Shown here in pieces: positions 13,329 through 24,700 of a stretch of 64,000 nt of DNA (position 1 is the stretch's first letter; each line of letters begins with the position of its first letter). The translations under genes and the position numbers were made by a program. The notes beneath the pieces were generated by a model that saw only the letters and a list, made by a program, of their open reading frames with translations, searched no databases and had not been told where the DNA came from. This DNA comes from Acanthamoeba lenticulata (lineage: Eukaryota; Discosea; Longamoebia; Acanthamoebidae), in assembly GCA_002179805.1 (NCBI GenBank), contig NAVB01000113.1, forward strand, positions 85,647-149,646, written 5' to 3'.

Positions 13329-16300
13329 TCAGCTGTCGAGAGCTGCGGCGGCCGAGGCGTCTTTCCTGTGCTTCTTCTTCTGGCGCCCGGTGGCGTCGCT
13401 GGCGGCGGTGATGGACTTGGTGGGGACGTGGCGGGTGACGCGCGAGGTGCCGTCGACGAACTTGGTCTTGAACACGACGTTGGCATTCTTCCACATGCCC
13501 TCCTTGAGCGAGACGATGATGAACTGCGAGAACCGGAAGTGCTTCTGGAGCATGCGCCCGATGTTTTCCGTGTGCGACAGGTCTAGCGCGGCATCGATCT
13601 CGTCCAGGATGTACATCGGCGCTGGCTTGAAGAGCAGCAGCGACAGGATCAGCGACAGCGCCAGCAACGACTTTTGTCCGCCACTCAGCTCCGTCAGGTT
13701 CTTCCACATCCCGCCAAACGCCACCCGCATCTTCAACCCGTCCAGCACCGTCTTGTCTGCATGTGTCACCACCAACCAAGTGAGAACAACATCTTCGAGG
13801 AACGATGACGGGACTGAAGAGCCCATAACACACCTTCGGGCGGCTCGAGACGAGCTTCGGCGCCCTTGAGGAGAGTGGAGAAGATGGAACCAAAGTCCTT
13901 GTTGACCTTGATGTAGGTCTTCTCAAGGGCCTCGTTCTTCTTCTCGTCGAGCTCGCCGATGACGGCCATGAGCTTGGCCTTGTCCTTCTCGATTTGGACT
14001 TTCTTCTTCGTCAGCTCTTGGTACTCTTCCTCGGCTTTCTCGTACATGTTCATCACCTTGGTGTTGAGCTCCTTCTTCAACCTGCCATTCCCGTCATTAG
14101 CTCTACAACATCGACCGCGAAAAGAACGAAAACGAAGGAGGGGGGGGAAGCGTATTGTACTTCTCCTGTTCGAGCTCAATCTTCTGGAGGAGGCGCTCGG
14201 CTTCCTCCGGATTGTTCTTCTGGAAATCAAAGTTGCCGCCGGGCTGCCCAAAGAACTGCTTCTCCTTCAAGATGAACGCGTGCGACCTCTCCGCTTGCGC
14301 CTGCATCAGGATGTCACGTTAGAACGTGACATGACGATCAAGATGCTGAACGTTGAGACCAAGTGAACCGAAGGCGACGTACGCAATACTTCTTGGCATC
14401 CTCCCTATCCTTGTGGAAGCGCTTGATGTTGCCGTGGAGCTTCTTGAGCTTCTGCTCACGCTCGATGGAGGACTGCGTGCGCTCGTCCTTCTCCTGGAGG
14501 AGGGCCGAGATCTTGGCATCGGCCGAGAGCACCGAGTCCTGCTTCTGCTTGAGGCTCGCCTGAGCAGCCTCGAAGGCGCGCCGCTTCTCGGCGACGCCGC
14601 CCTTGCCCTGCTCGAGCATATGGAGCTCGCGCTGGAGGGCAGCGAGCTCGGCCTCGCAGGCGGCGATCTTCTCGGCGATCTCGTCGCGCTCCTTGGCCAG
14701 CTCCTCGAGCTCGAGCTCGGCCTTCTCGATTTGCTCCTCGTGCTGCTTGATCGACTTCGTGGCGTCGCTGAGCGAGGCCTTGGTGGAGACCATCTTCTCA
14801 TGGATGACCTTCATTTCGTCCTTCTGACTCCGGGCTGGGGCCCGGGTCATAGCGGCCTCGAGCTGCTTGGTCTTAGCCTCAGACTCGGACTCGCGCTGGA
14901 CGGCGGTCCGCAGGGCCTCACGCGCCAAGCCCACTTGCTCCCGCGCGGCGGCGATTTCGTCCTTGATGCGGCTGTGCTCGCACTGCTGGATCCGGGTCGC
15001 GAGGAGCTCGGCCTCGTGGGACTTGAGCTCGAGCGCCTCGCGCAGCTTCTGGTGCTCGCGTGAGCCGTCGCGCGTCTGCGCAAAGTCTTGGTCGAGTCGC
15101 TCCAACCGCCGCTTCTCCTCAGCGAGCTGGTCCTTGAGGTCGTTGAGTCGCTGGAGCTGCTCCAGCAGCGACGCCGCCTGCGGTCGCGATCCGCCCGTTA
15201 GCGTGCCCGCCGGATCATACACGACTCCATCTAGCGTCACCGACCGCGCGTTCACTGACTTGTTGAACGTCACCCGCTCCGCCGCCGCCGAGTCTATGTT
15301 TTATTTTTTGTTTTCAGTCAAGTTAAATAAAGTAAATAAATAACGGGTAGAAAGGATAGCTGGATAAGTGGGTACCGGAACAGATGAGGGTAGTGCCAAA
15401 CACGTAGTTCATGGCGGTCTCGACCTCTTTGTCGTAGCCGACGAGCTGGATGGCGTGTGTGACGTTCTCGCGGCCGACAATCTTCTCCGCGGCGGCGATC
15501 ACGTTGGGCGTGAGCCGTCGAGCGGCCACCTTGTTCAATGGAATGATTGTCACGCGCTTCTTGAGCTGTCCCTTCTTGATCAGCAGCGCGCCCGTCTCCT
15601 CCGTGTCGACTACCACCTAGAGCCGCCGCAGTCATAATTTTGAGATTCTTGCAGCGATAGATAGGACAGGGAGGGCAAAGGTACATTATAGAGGCGGCCG
15701 CCGGCAGTGACCTCGAGGGCCGTGGTGACCTTAGGGTCCTTGACCTTGAGGAGATTGATGACGAGACCCTTGACCCGCGAGCGATCAAAGTTGGGCACCG
15801 GATCGCGGTAGTCCAGCTGGATGTGGCTGAACCGGGCTGTGAGGTCAGCCACCTTCTCCCTCAGCTCCATCACCCGCCGCTCGGTGCTCTTTCGCTCCTG
15901 CAGCAGTCCGCTCTCGGCGCTGTCATCGTAGCCGAGCTTCTTGATCGCCGCCCGCAGCTTTTCGCACTCGCGCAGGGCTGCCTCGCGCTCCTTTTCCAGT
16001 CGCTGCGAATCGCCTCCCATGGTCTGCCCCCGCCGGACATGTCCCATGCGCCAAAGATGAGCAAGAGAAGCAGCACAGCAGCCAGGAGGCTGGCGTGAGC
16101 GTACCTGCAGCTGCTTCGACTTGGCCTGGATCTCGCGCTCCAAGTGCTCGATCTTGAGTGTGGTGGCCTTGATCTCTGTGGCAGCTTCTGTGGCCTGCTT
16201 TCGGGCGTCCATCAGCTGCTCAGCCAGCGTCTTGCCGCCAGCTGGAGATCCGTCATCACAGCAGCACAGTGAGTTAGCCACGTGATCCCGCCTATTGAGG

Positions 16301-17697
16301 GGTTCATCAAGGGAAAGAAGCACCCTCTTCGGCGTTGGTGGCCAGGCTGGCGTTGTTGGCCTGATAAGCCCGCTGGTAGGCAACGTAGGCATTGGTGAGC
16401 TTGCTATTCTTTTCCTCCATGCCCTGCTTGTCGGCCTTCATCTTGTCGATGGTGGCCTGCAGCTTGGCCATGGCCTTCTCGGAGCCCGCCGCTTGCTTCT
16501 CCAAAGCCGCCTTGCGGGCTTCAGTCTCGTCGAGTGATGCCTTCTTGTGGTCGAACTCGGCCTGTGCGGCGACCCACTTCTTGGACAGTTCGTTGGCCTC
16601 GCGCTCCAGCTCTTGGCACTCGCGCTTCATCTGCTTCTCCTTCTTCTTGCCCAGGGCTTCGATTTCCCGCCCGATAGCCTCAATCCGCGCGAAGTCCGCC
16701 TCCTTGGCCTGTTGTACCTCCTCGACCTTGGCCTCGATCTCCTTGATATTGCCGCCTTGCAGGATTTTCTGTTGTCCGCTGTCCACTTTAGCCGCCAGAA
16801 GAAGAAAAAACAAAAACGCGGAGGCGCACCTCGGCTTTCATGTAGGCATAGGCGATGACGAAGCGCAGCAGCTTCTCCCTTTCATTGTTGTTGTAGGTCC
16901 ACTTGGAGTAGGTATTGCGGTCCTGCCGCAGCCGCTCCATGGTGGGGATGATCTCCTCCTCGAGAACCCGATTGATCTCCTGCAGTTTGGAGTCCTTCTT
17001 CTCGATGGTGCGCAGGGCCGTTTGCTTCTTCATCTCGAACATGCGCGTACCGGCGGCCTCCTCAACCATGGACAGGATCTCTGGTGGCTTCATGTTGAGC
17101 ACCTGCGTGATCTTGCCCTGCATGATGAGGAAGTGCGGGTTGTTGACGTTGAGCTGCACCGAGTGGAAGAGGGTCTGGATCTGATTGCCGCGTGCGTTGT
17201 GTCCGTTGATCAGGTACTTGTTGCGGCCGCCAATAACCACCTGAGCACCAGCAATTTGTCAAGTCAGAGCTTGTGCACGACTCACGCCTCCCTCAAGTGC
17301 GTGTACGTGCCTGGCGTGTGATAGTAATGGTGTTGAACTGCTGGTAGCCGATAGGACTTCTCTCTTTATCCTCGTTATTGAACACGAGTGTTACACTCGC
17401 CTTTGTAACGCCGGCTTGGCCTTGTTTGTACACGAGCTGCTGCAGGTTACTCACACGAACCTGCCCAGTCGTGACATGGATTAATTCATGCACTCCAAAC
17501 AACCTAACAAAAGAGAAATCTCTATCTACCTGCGTCAAATTGGAAATACCAAGCACGAAGCAAATGGCATCCAAGATGTTGGATTTTCCTGTGCCATTAA
17601 GGCCTGTGATGGCGTTGAAGGACATGTCGAAACCAGATACAACCTCGCGGGCCGCGTAGGACTTAAACCCATCGATGATGACTTCGGTGAGCCACAT
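13329..17697 (-). CDS. SMC2: Condensin subunit SMC2
   Basis: ATPase core subunit of condensin, which compacts chromosomes in mitosis. The N-terminus has the Walker A loop [19 protein letters not shown] and the SMC2-typical block [24 protein letters not shown]. Long coiled coils flank a hinge at about 15200-15800 ([40 protein letters not shown]). The C-terminus has the ABC signature [15 protein letters not shown], Walker [14 protein letters not shown] and the D-loop. ATG 17697 gives [14 protein letters not shown], the normal SMC2 start. The gene is tail to tail with RAD54B and about 180 bp from the 3' end of the phosphatase gene. [17 protein letters not shown] and the hinge exclude SMC1, SMC3 and SMC4. 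Confidence 0.96.
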
Positions 17698-17874
17698 TGT
17701 TGTCAAGGGGCACCTCACCGCGTCTCGTCTCGGCCTTCTTCAAGTACAAATGGCCGGCCAATGCAAGAACACAAAGCAAAATGGCGGGAACCCGCCGGGT
17801 TGTTGTTTGGCGCCTTTCCGCTTTGTCTTTTCCCGCTTAAATCCAGGGATTGCACTAGAAGCTTTTGGACGAGT

Positions 17875-19715
17875 TTATTCTTCTGTGGGCACGACATAGG
17901 AGACAATGGCCGTAATGTCGTCTTCCCGTCCTCCCACGTAGATGTACCCCGCTTTCTCGGCGTACTCGGCAAAGGGAGACTTCTTTTCCACGCTGGTCGA
18001 GTTGGCCACGGCTTGCTTGACGAGCGCGTTGGCGATTACCTCCGGATCGACCATACTCTCTGTTGGCACGGAAGTTCCTTCAGCAAAGGCGCAGGCATAA
18101 CGTAGGGTAGTTGTGCCACATTGTGACAGCACGTACCGAGTGGATAAGCCGCCGCATGTTCGTCATTCTTGTTCTCTTCGATCGTTCGGTTCACCAACTC
18201 GACGATTTCATCGTCCCACATGTTGTCGAACAGCCCGTTCGTTCCTACCACAATGATGTCACCTTGCCGCAGCCTGGCCAAAGGGTGAGACGGTGGGAAA
18301 GGGCTTGTTTTCACCACCAACGAGTAAAGACGTACCGGACCGAGTTGAGTTTGATGCTTGGATCCATGGCAAAGGCCAGAACTGAACGCAAAAGCAGAGT
18401 GTTCCGTCAGCTGGCCATGAATAACGCACACCGGAGGAAGCCACAAAATAAAAAAGCGAGAAGTTCAACCGTTGGCAGTGAAGTGGTGTGGTTCGTTGAA
18501 CTGGGCGTAGCTCGGCGTAGAGCGATAGAATCGCTTTCCATTGCGGATCACCAGGAAGCACGGATCGCCCATCGTGGCCGAGTGAGCCCAGGTGCCCTGG
18601 TCCTCGATCTTGAGCGTCGGCTCCCTGTCCTTCATGACCCGTTCCCAGTCCTTCTCTGTACTCGAGAGGGGGATTGCTGGAGCTCAGAGATACCCCCACA
18701 CCGATAGGCCTTCTAATGCACACGTACCCTCGTGCTTCTCAGAGAGGAGGAGCAAAAGCGCAGTGGATACGCCTCTCGCGCTCTTGTCCAGCAGCTCGTT
18801 TCGAGCTCGTGTAAGAATTTCACTGGGCAGAATCTGTTCTACCTGTGTACAGCATTGACAGCAACCACTCGAGTGAGGCAGAGCCCTCCTACGAACTCAC
18901 CTTGACAGGCCTGGTACCGAGTAGCGTCTGAGCATTCGCTTACGGCCCGCAGGAGTGATGGTTTTCTTGCGTTCCTGAATCCCCGAATACAGGTCACGCA
19001 TTTCGTCTTCGGTCTCGTTGAGTTCCTCCTGTTCCTCCCGGCCCGGCTTGTAGAGAACGTCATCCTGTCCAAATTTGTTGAACGCGACAAGCATGAGTGC
19101 ATGAGTGAGAGCGGAAGAAAGACGCCGGCGTACCAAGTCATCATCGTCGTCATCGTTTAGTTCAGCGTCTTCAACATCCTCTTCATCACCTTCGTCCTGT
19201 TGAGTGAGCGCCGACGACACAATGTCTGCACGCGTTGCCGGCAGGCAGACTTGTCAGGCCCTTGGTTTGAAGCAAGAAAAATTGGATTCATGGCGACCTT
19301 GCTTCACCAGCTCTGCAGTGGCCAGCATGCGCTTCACCTGCCGCTCGAGTTGTTTTGCGTATTCGTTGCCGGCCGCAGCGTGCCAGCCCCCGACGGCATC
19401 GAACACGGCCACCGCGCCATAAGCGTCGGCCACAAGGGCCACGTCGCGACCTCCAAACTGCTCACGAACATGCACGGAGGAGCCACTGAAGAGAGACAAG
19501 CGTTCGCCCGACTCAGTAGTCGTGCTGGCGTCCCTGACATGAGGCCCGGGAGGCGGCAAATCGGTTTGAGATGTGAAAAATCGTGTGTGAGGTCGCCCGC
19601 TGCGCAGAAACCTTGGCGTTGGAGGAAGAGATAAGCGCAATGGCGCAAGACTGTGCGCGCCACGCATGGCCGTTGTACGCGGCATGGTACCGAGCGCGAA
19701 GCGGAAGCGCTTCAT
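17875..19715 (-). CDS. PPTC7-like PP2C-family protein, probably catalytically degenerate
   Basis: Relative of the mitochondrial PP2C phosphatase PPTC7. The Arg-rich, acid-poor first about 50 residues (MKRFRFALGTMPRTT...) look like a mitochondrial presequence. Visible blocks are FDAVGGW (PPTC7: DGVGGW), GDPCFLVIRNGKRFYRS, a GDIIVVGTNGLFDNMWDDEIV block and the C-terminal GGREDDITAIVSYV. In active PP2C enzymes the third block reads (S/T)DGLFDN and its Asp binds metal; here it is Asn. The first motif also has Gly changed to Ala. An acidic insert (EDAELNDDDDDD) and a basic region (QERKKTITPAGRKRMLRR) separate the first two blocks. Family assignment is good; reduced or lost activity is an inference. 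ATG 19715 is chosen; ATG 19685 is also possible. Confidence 0.8.
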
Positions 19716-20036
19716 GCAGATGAAATCAAAATAAAGTGGACAATGAAAAAGTTTCTGATATCAAAAAGAAAAAACGAACAAACAAGAACCATAAGCAGAG
19801 AGAAGAGCTTCTTCACCACGCTTTTAGGCAAGAGGGCAACTGTTTGAAGTTGTGCTGGTTGAGCCGAGAGACGGTTAGCATCTCCCTGCATAAGGACGGG
19901 AAAAGACTCCGGTCTTCAACTTACACATGTGTTAAGGCTAGTAACACACGCTTTTTTTTTTTGCATCAGAATAATGCCTCATGTGCTGCAACAGCTAAGA
20001 AATTGCGGCAATCATCAAAGTCGTTTATGTACACAC
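19716..20036. other. Intergenic, upstream of the PPTC7-like gene
   Basis: A/T-richer spacer of about 320 bp containing the promoter of the PPTC7-like gene and the 3' UTR of SF3B6 (both minus strand). It has a 13-nt T run near 19950. No gene is seen. Confidence 0.5.
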
Positions 20037-20495
20037 TTATTCAACACCGTACTTGCTCTTCAGCTCATCAATCTCCTCCTTCTTTTTCTTTTGATCCATT
20101 TTCTTGGTTGCTTTGGCTTGTTGATGATAGAGCGCGATCAGGTAGCGTCCACCAATGTTGAAGCCCGAAAGGTGATCTACCGCATTTTTAGCGTCGAAGA
20201 TGTCCTCGTACACAACAAACGCTGTTCCTTTCGTCTCTTTGCCGTTCCCCCTGTTTCGAATTCCATCCACATCTGGTGAGAATGCAAACACAAGAACAGC
20301 AAAACGCTTTGAGAGATAGGGGGCGTACAATCTAATCTGTCGGATGGCACCGAATTTGCCGAAGACATCGTACAGTTCTTCAGTTGTGATTTTAAAGGGA
20401 AGGTTCTTTACAAAGACGATTCTGCTCACTTCTGGTGGCAGCCTGGCGTTTGCCCTCTTGCCCCCCGGCACACCTCCTCCCATCATGGCCGCCAT
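20037..20495 (-). CDS. SF3B6: Splicing factor SF3B6 (SF3b p14)
   Basis: Single-RRM subunit of the SF3b complex in U2 snRNP that contacts the branch-point region. Two exons separated by a 78-nt intron (20251-20328) give 126 residues, against 125 in human. The RRM shows RNP2-like IVFVKNLPF and RNP1-like [10 protein letters not shown], followed by the p14-specific [15 protein letters not shown] and a Lys-rich tail ending KSKYGVE. The exon join [17 protein letters not shown] matches the family at that point. It is divergent from the Rab-like gene with about 180 bp between starts. Confidence 0.95.
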   Translation of the reverse strand: MAAMMGGGVPGGKRANARLPPEVSRIVFVKNLPFKITTEELYDVFGKFGAIRQIRLYAPYLSKRFAVLVFAFSPDVDGIRNRGNGKETKGTAFVVYEDIFDAKNAVDHLSGFNIGGRYLIALYHQQAKATKKMDQKKKKEEIDELKSKYGVE

Positions 20496-20674
20496 CGCGT
20501 GGTGTATTTCTATGTGCGAATAAATCTTTTGCGTAGCCGTCTTGCGCCTTTGCTCCTTCTTGCTTTTTCTTCACCTTTTCCTTTACCAGCAATTCATCAG
20601 AAAAGAGTGCGGCTTCTCTGGGGCAGGGGAAGCGCAGGTGTGTCACCACAGGCTTTTGCTACTACAAAGCAAAG

Positions 20675-21555
20675 ATGGCGGATGCAAGCTGGCGCGCAGA
20701 TGGCATTAAGCAAAAGCCACTGAAGATTCTTGTGATAGGGGACATGCACGTAGGCAAGAGTTCGCTTCTGTTGCGATTTTGCCGCAACGCATTCAACCCC
20801 AACATCCGTGCCACCATCGGAGTCGACTACCTTCTCAAGACCTTGACCGTCGACAACTCAGACTACACCGTCCAAATCTGGGACACGGGTCCGTTGCCCG
20901 CCTGCCAGCAGCACGCCGCCGGCTTGTTGCGCTTTGGGGGGGCGAAACTTACACTTTCGCTTCAGCGGGACACGAGCGGTTTCGTGCAATCACCACATCC
21001 TATTACCGCACAGCTGATGGGGTCATCCTCGTCTACGATTGCACCGTACGCTCTGCACGAATTGTTGTGCTTGCTTCTCCTTGTCCCTCTGACTCACGCG
21101 CGTGTACCTCCAACAAGAGCGTGGATTCGTTTAACAGCATGAAGACGTGGTACCGTAACTTAGAACACAACGCTCCACCAGGCACTAATCGCATCCTTGT
21201 GGCCAACAAATGCGATCAAAAGGACAAGCGAGTTGTCACCACACGGTACACGCCGCTGCCTGTGTGAGGCAGTAGCCGTAAGGCAGCCTCCTCACAGCGC
21301 TGGCGCTAACACGAGAAGGAGAAAAACAAACAAAACAGACAGGGACGAGAACTAGCCGATGCATTGGACATGGACTATTTTGAAACATCAGCATCCACAG
21401 GCGAGGGAGTTGAGGCCATGTTCATGGGCATTGTGACCCAGGTCAAACGACGAGTCATCGACAAGCGGACAGATGACCACAAGAGCCAGCTGGAGGAATC
21501 ATCAAGCTCATTTGCACTGCAGTCAGAGGACGGCCGAGAAGGCTGCTGCGCCTGA
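20675..21555 (+). CDS. Rab-like small GTPase with switch II Gln replaced by His
   Basis: Ras-superfamily GTPase of the Rab type, expected on an endomembrane compartment. G1 is GDMHVGKSS; G2 contains the effector Thr in RATIGVDYLLK; G3 reads WDTAGHERFR rather than WDTAGQERFR; G4 is VANKCDQ and G5 is ETSAS. The His is created at the exon 2/3 junction but lies wholly in exon 3 (CAC after the acceptor), so it does not depend on the splice choice. The C-terminus ends GCCA, a plausible Rab geranylgeranylation site. Three or more short introns interrupt it. The YYRTADGVILVYD block is Rab-typical. The subfamily is not recognised. Loss of the catalytic Gln suggests slow intrinsic hydrolysis; this is inference. 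Confidence 0.9.
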
Positions 21556-21738
21556 TACGGACACTATACACGAGCGCGAGGGACATCTTACATGTACAGC
21601 GTGGTGGACTTCGTGCTCTCTCGCACAAAGCACAGGAGCGCTAGAAAAGAATAAATTGTTCGAGGAAGTAGTTTTGGTGGGTCATTTCCTAAATTCCTAG
21701 AAGGACAGCAGGCAAGATTGGATGACACACGCCAGCAG

Positions 21739-24700
21739 ATGAGTCTGGACTCAGACCTCGTGGCAACGTTAGACAGCCAAGAAATTTACAAGGTGCGACG
21801 TTACTCCCCTGATCGGCAGCCCTCTGAATATCTTGAGTGAAGATTGGATAAAAGTTTGAATTATTCCTTGCTTAAGCCGTCCTGCTGTTTCTCTTTGCGC
21901 GCTGCGCGTCAGTGTAGTACATTTCATGTGTTGGCCAACTCAACAAACGCTCACATGGTTGTTTGCCCTGCTGTACTTGTGCTCAGCCTGTTGCCGCTCC
22001 CTCGCAGGAGGTGCCCAGTCTGCCGTTTGAGCTCTTTCCAAACACTACGCCCACCTCTTCCCCCGTTCTGTTCCCCTCCCCGCCAACTTCGGCCTCCACC
22101 ACGTCTGGCTGCTCCACCCCACAACGTCCGGCCCAGGTGTCGCCCCTTCGCGGGTCCCCGCACACGCCATCATCATCATCATCACAGCTTTCCAAGGCTA
22201 GGACGAAGCTCAGCCTCGGCGCACGGCAGCGCGAGAGGGGGCGCGGAAAGGAAAGCGAAATCAACCTCCTTGCACCGTCAACAACTGCGCTGACAGCAAC
22301 CGTGGCGGGGCACGAGGAGGAGCTCACCGAGCTGGACATTGTTGTGATGGAGGATGCCGGCCGCGCCAAGAAGGTGGAGTCGGACGAAGAGGAAGGAGTC
22401 CCAAAACAAACACACAACAACATAATGAGCAACCAGAAGAAGGAGGAAGACGAGGAGATCAGCGATGAGGAAAGGGCAATCGCATGGCGGGGCGAGGCCG
22501 CAGCGGTAGACGAGGTGCATCGCATCACATACTACAACGAGTTTGCTGTCGAGCCAGAAGGGACCGGTATGCGTTTTCTTCCGCCCGTGTCAGCCTTCGC
22601 CGTTTGCTGTGTTCTGAGGCTTGTGCTTTGCATAGTGTTCAAGATTGGGGACAGCTTCCGGTGTGCGCCAAAGAACCTCGAAGCGGCCGAGGACGACGAT
22701 TATCTTGAAGCCACCATGCCCATTGACGCCTCCTCCGACGAGCGCCCTTCGATATGTACGCACCCTCCTTCCTCAGTTCTGGACCCTCAGGCCTGTGGCC
22801 GCGCTCCCTCAGGCAAATGTTGATCCACGTGAACTCTGCTGCCAGGCAAGCTTTGCTTTCTGTGGAGCGACAGCCGAGGCAAGCAGTGGGCCCTTTGCGA
22901 GGTGCTTTCCTTCTCTGCTCGCAACTAGGTTGGACTGACTGAACTAAACGATCTCCCTTCCTTAAAGAATTACTACACGCCGGAGGACACAGTCTATGGG
23001 CGGAAGCCCTACCACGGCACGAAGGAAGTGCTTCAGGGGTTGGTCTCCTCCGTTCTGTCCGCACACTTTTTGTAGTGTCGTCGTTGCTCACGCGATTCTT
23101 GCCTGATAGGGAGTATGCTGAGCGTGAGTTGGCAGTTGAGGACATCAAGGGCAAGGTGACAATCGATGACTTTACGATCTATCGTGAGCGCGAGGTCTTT
23201 CCCGAAGATGTCTTCTATTGGCGCCAGGAGCACTACATACGACCGTCGCTCCTCGCCCAGGAGCCATTGTCGCCAGCCTCTGCGGGGCTCTCGCTCAAGC
23301 GGCGCTCGAAAGAGGAGCGCGAGACGGCGAGGGAAGAGCGAGCGCGAAACGTAGAGCTGGTCGCCAAGCATACAGAGATGGTGGCCAAGCTTATCGATCG
23401 CCGACGCCGGTCAGAAGCGCGTCGACAGGCAGAAGAGCAGCGGCGCCAGCTAGAGGACGAGCAACGGAGGGCTCGCGAGCTGCAGCATCGCTTGAGCTCG
23501 GTCCAGATTGACGACGATGAAAAGGAGGAGCATGATGATGAAGACGAAGCTGAAGGCAACAACGCCCGTGGAGCTGGACTGCCCAAGGCCAAACCACCAG
23601 CGGCCCTCGTTGACGATCTATTCGATGATGATCTGCTTGTCCGCGATGAAGCGCCTGCCGGAGGAGAAGTGCCCATGGGCGACGAGGACGAGCACACCGT
23701 GGCCGGAAACGAGCCCGACGAGGCTGAGCCGGCGCAGGCGCCTCCGTCCGCTGAGACCGCACCCTCACCACCGGCGGCAGCAGTAATCGTGGTGGATGAC
23801 GAGACCCCGAGCGGCAACGCATCGCGCCTCCCCTCGCCAACACCTTCGCCTGGCGAAATCCTGCACACGCCGGCTGACGCGGTCTCGCCGGCTCGCAAGC
23901 GGCTCCGTCGTAACGCTGCGACGCTCTCCTCCCTGTCAGCCCTTTCGGCATCGTCCAATTCAACTCAGGCTTCTTCTTCGACTTCGACAGCCTCGGCCAT
24001 CGCTCAGTCCCTGTCTTCGCTGTCGGCCGCACGGCGCGAAGCAAAGCAGCATCCACTGTCACAGCGCGGCCGAGGCAAGAACGAGCCCATCGAAGTCAAC
24101 AGTGATGACGAGGAGCCTAGAAAGACCATGACTGTGCCGACGAGCATGCCTAGCACACAGCCCACGATGCGCACACGAGGCCCGACAACAACGACAGCAA
24201 CCAGCAGGCGCGAGGTGGTCGATGAGACCTACGACCCGACCGAGCGGGGCAGCCGCTGGAAGATGTACACTCAGGAGTCACCGGAGGACACCCTGCAAAA
24301 CCAGTACATGCTTGATTATTTGTGGTGAGCTGGAGGAGGAGAGGAGGAGCAGTGGTGTTAACGTTTTTATCACAATCAGGACAACAATCAGTCTCAAGGC
24401 GACAGCCAAGCCCAAGAAGAAAGTTGATGTGTTCAAGGCACTTCCCCCCCCCTCTCCCCAACGTTGAATCCCCTCTTCTGTTGTGTGGTGTGGAAGAGGC
24501 CTCTTGGCTGACTTGTGAGCCCGTGAGACAGTTTCCAAGTGACGACGAGGAAGAAGAAGCTATGAGTCACGAAGAGGCTGAAACGGAGCCGCCGACCCAA
24601 GCAAGGCACGACGAGAGCAACGACGTCATCGCCGTTGTGGAGCATCCACCCCGTCTCGCCAGCCGCCGTACCACCACGCGAAAGTACACCCACTCTCCCC

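Noticed and set aside
17875..19715. Calling the PPTC7-like gene a pseudogene
   Set aside because: All exons remain open with consistent splice sites and the rest of the fold is conserved. Substituted motif residues point to changed activity, not decay.
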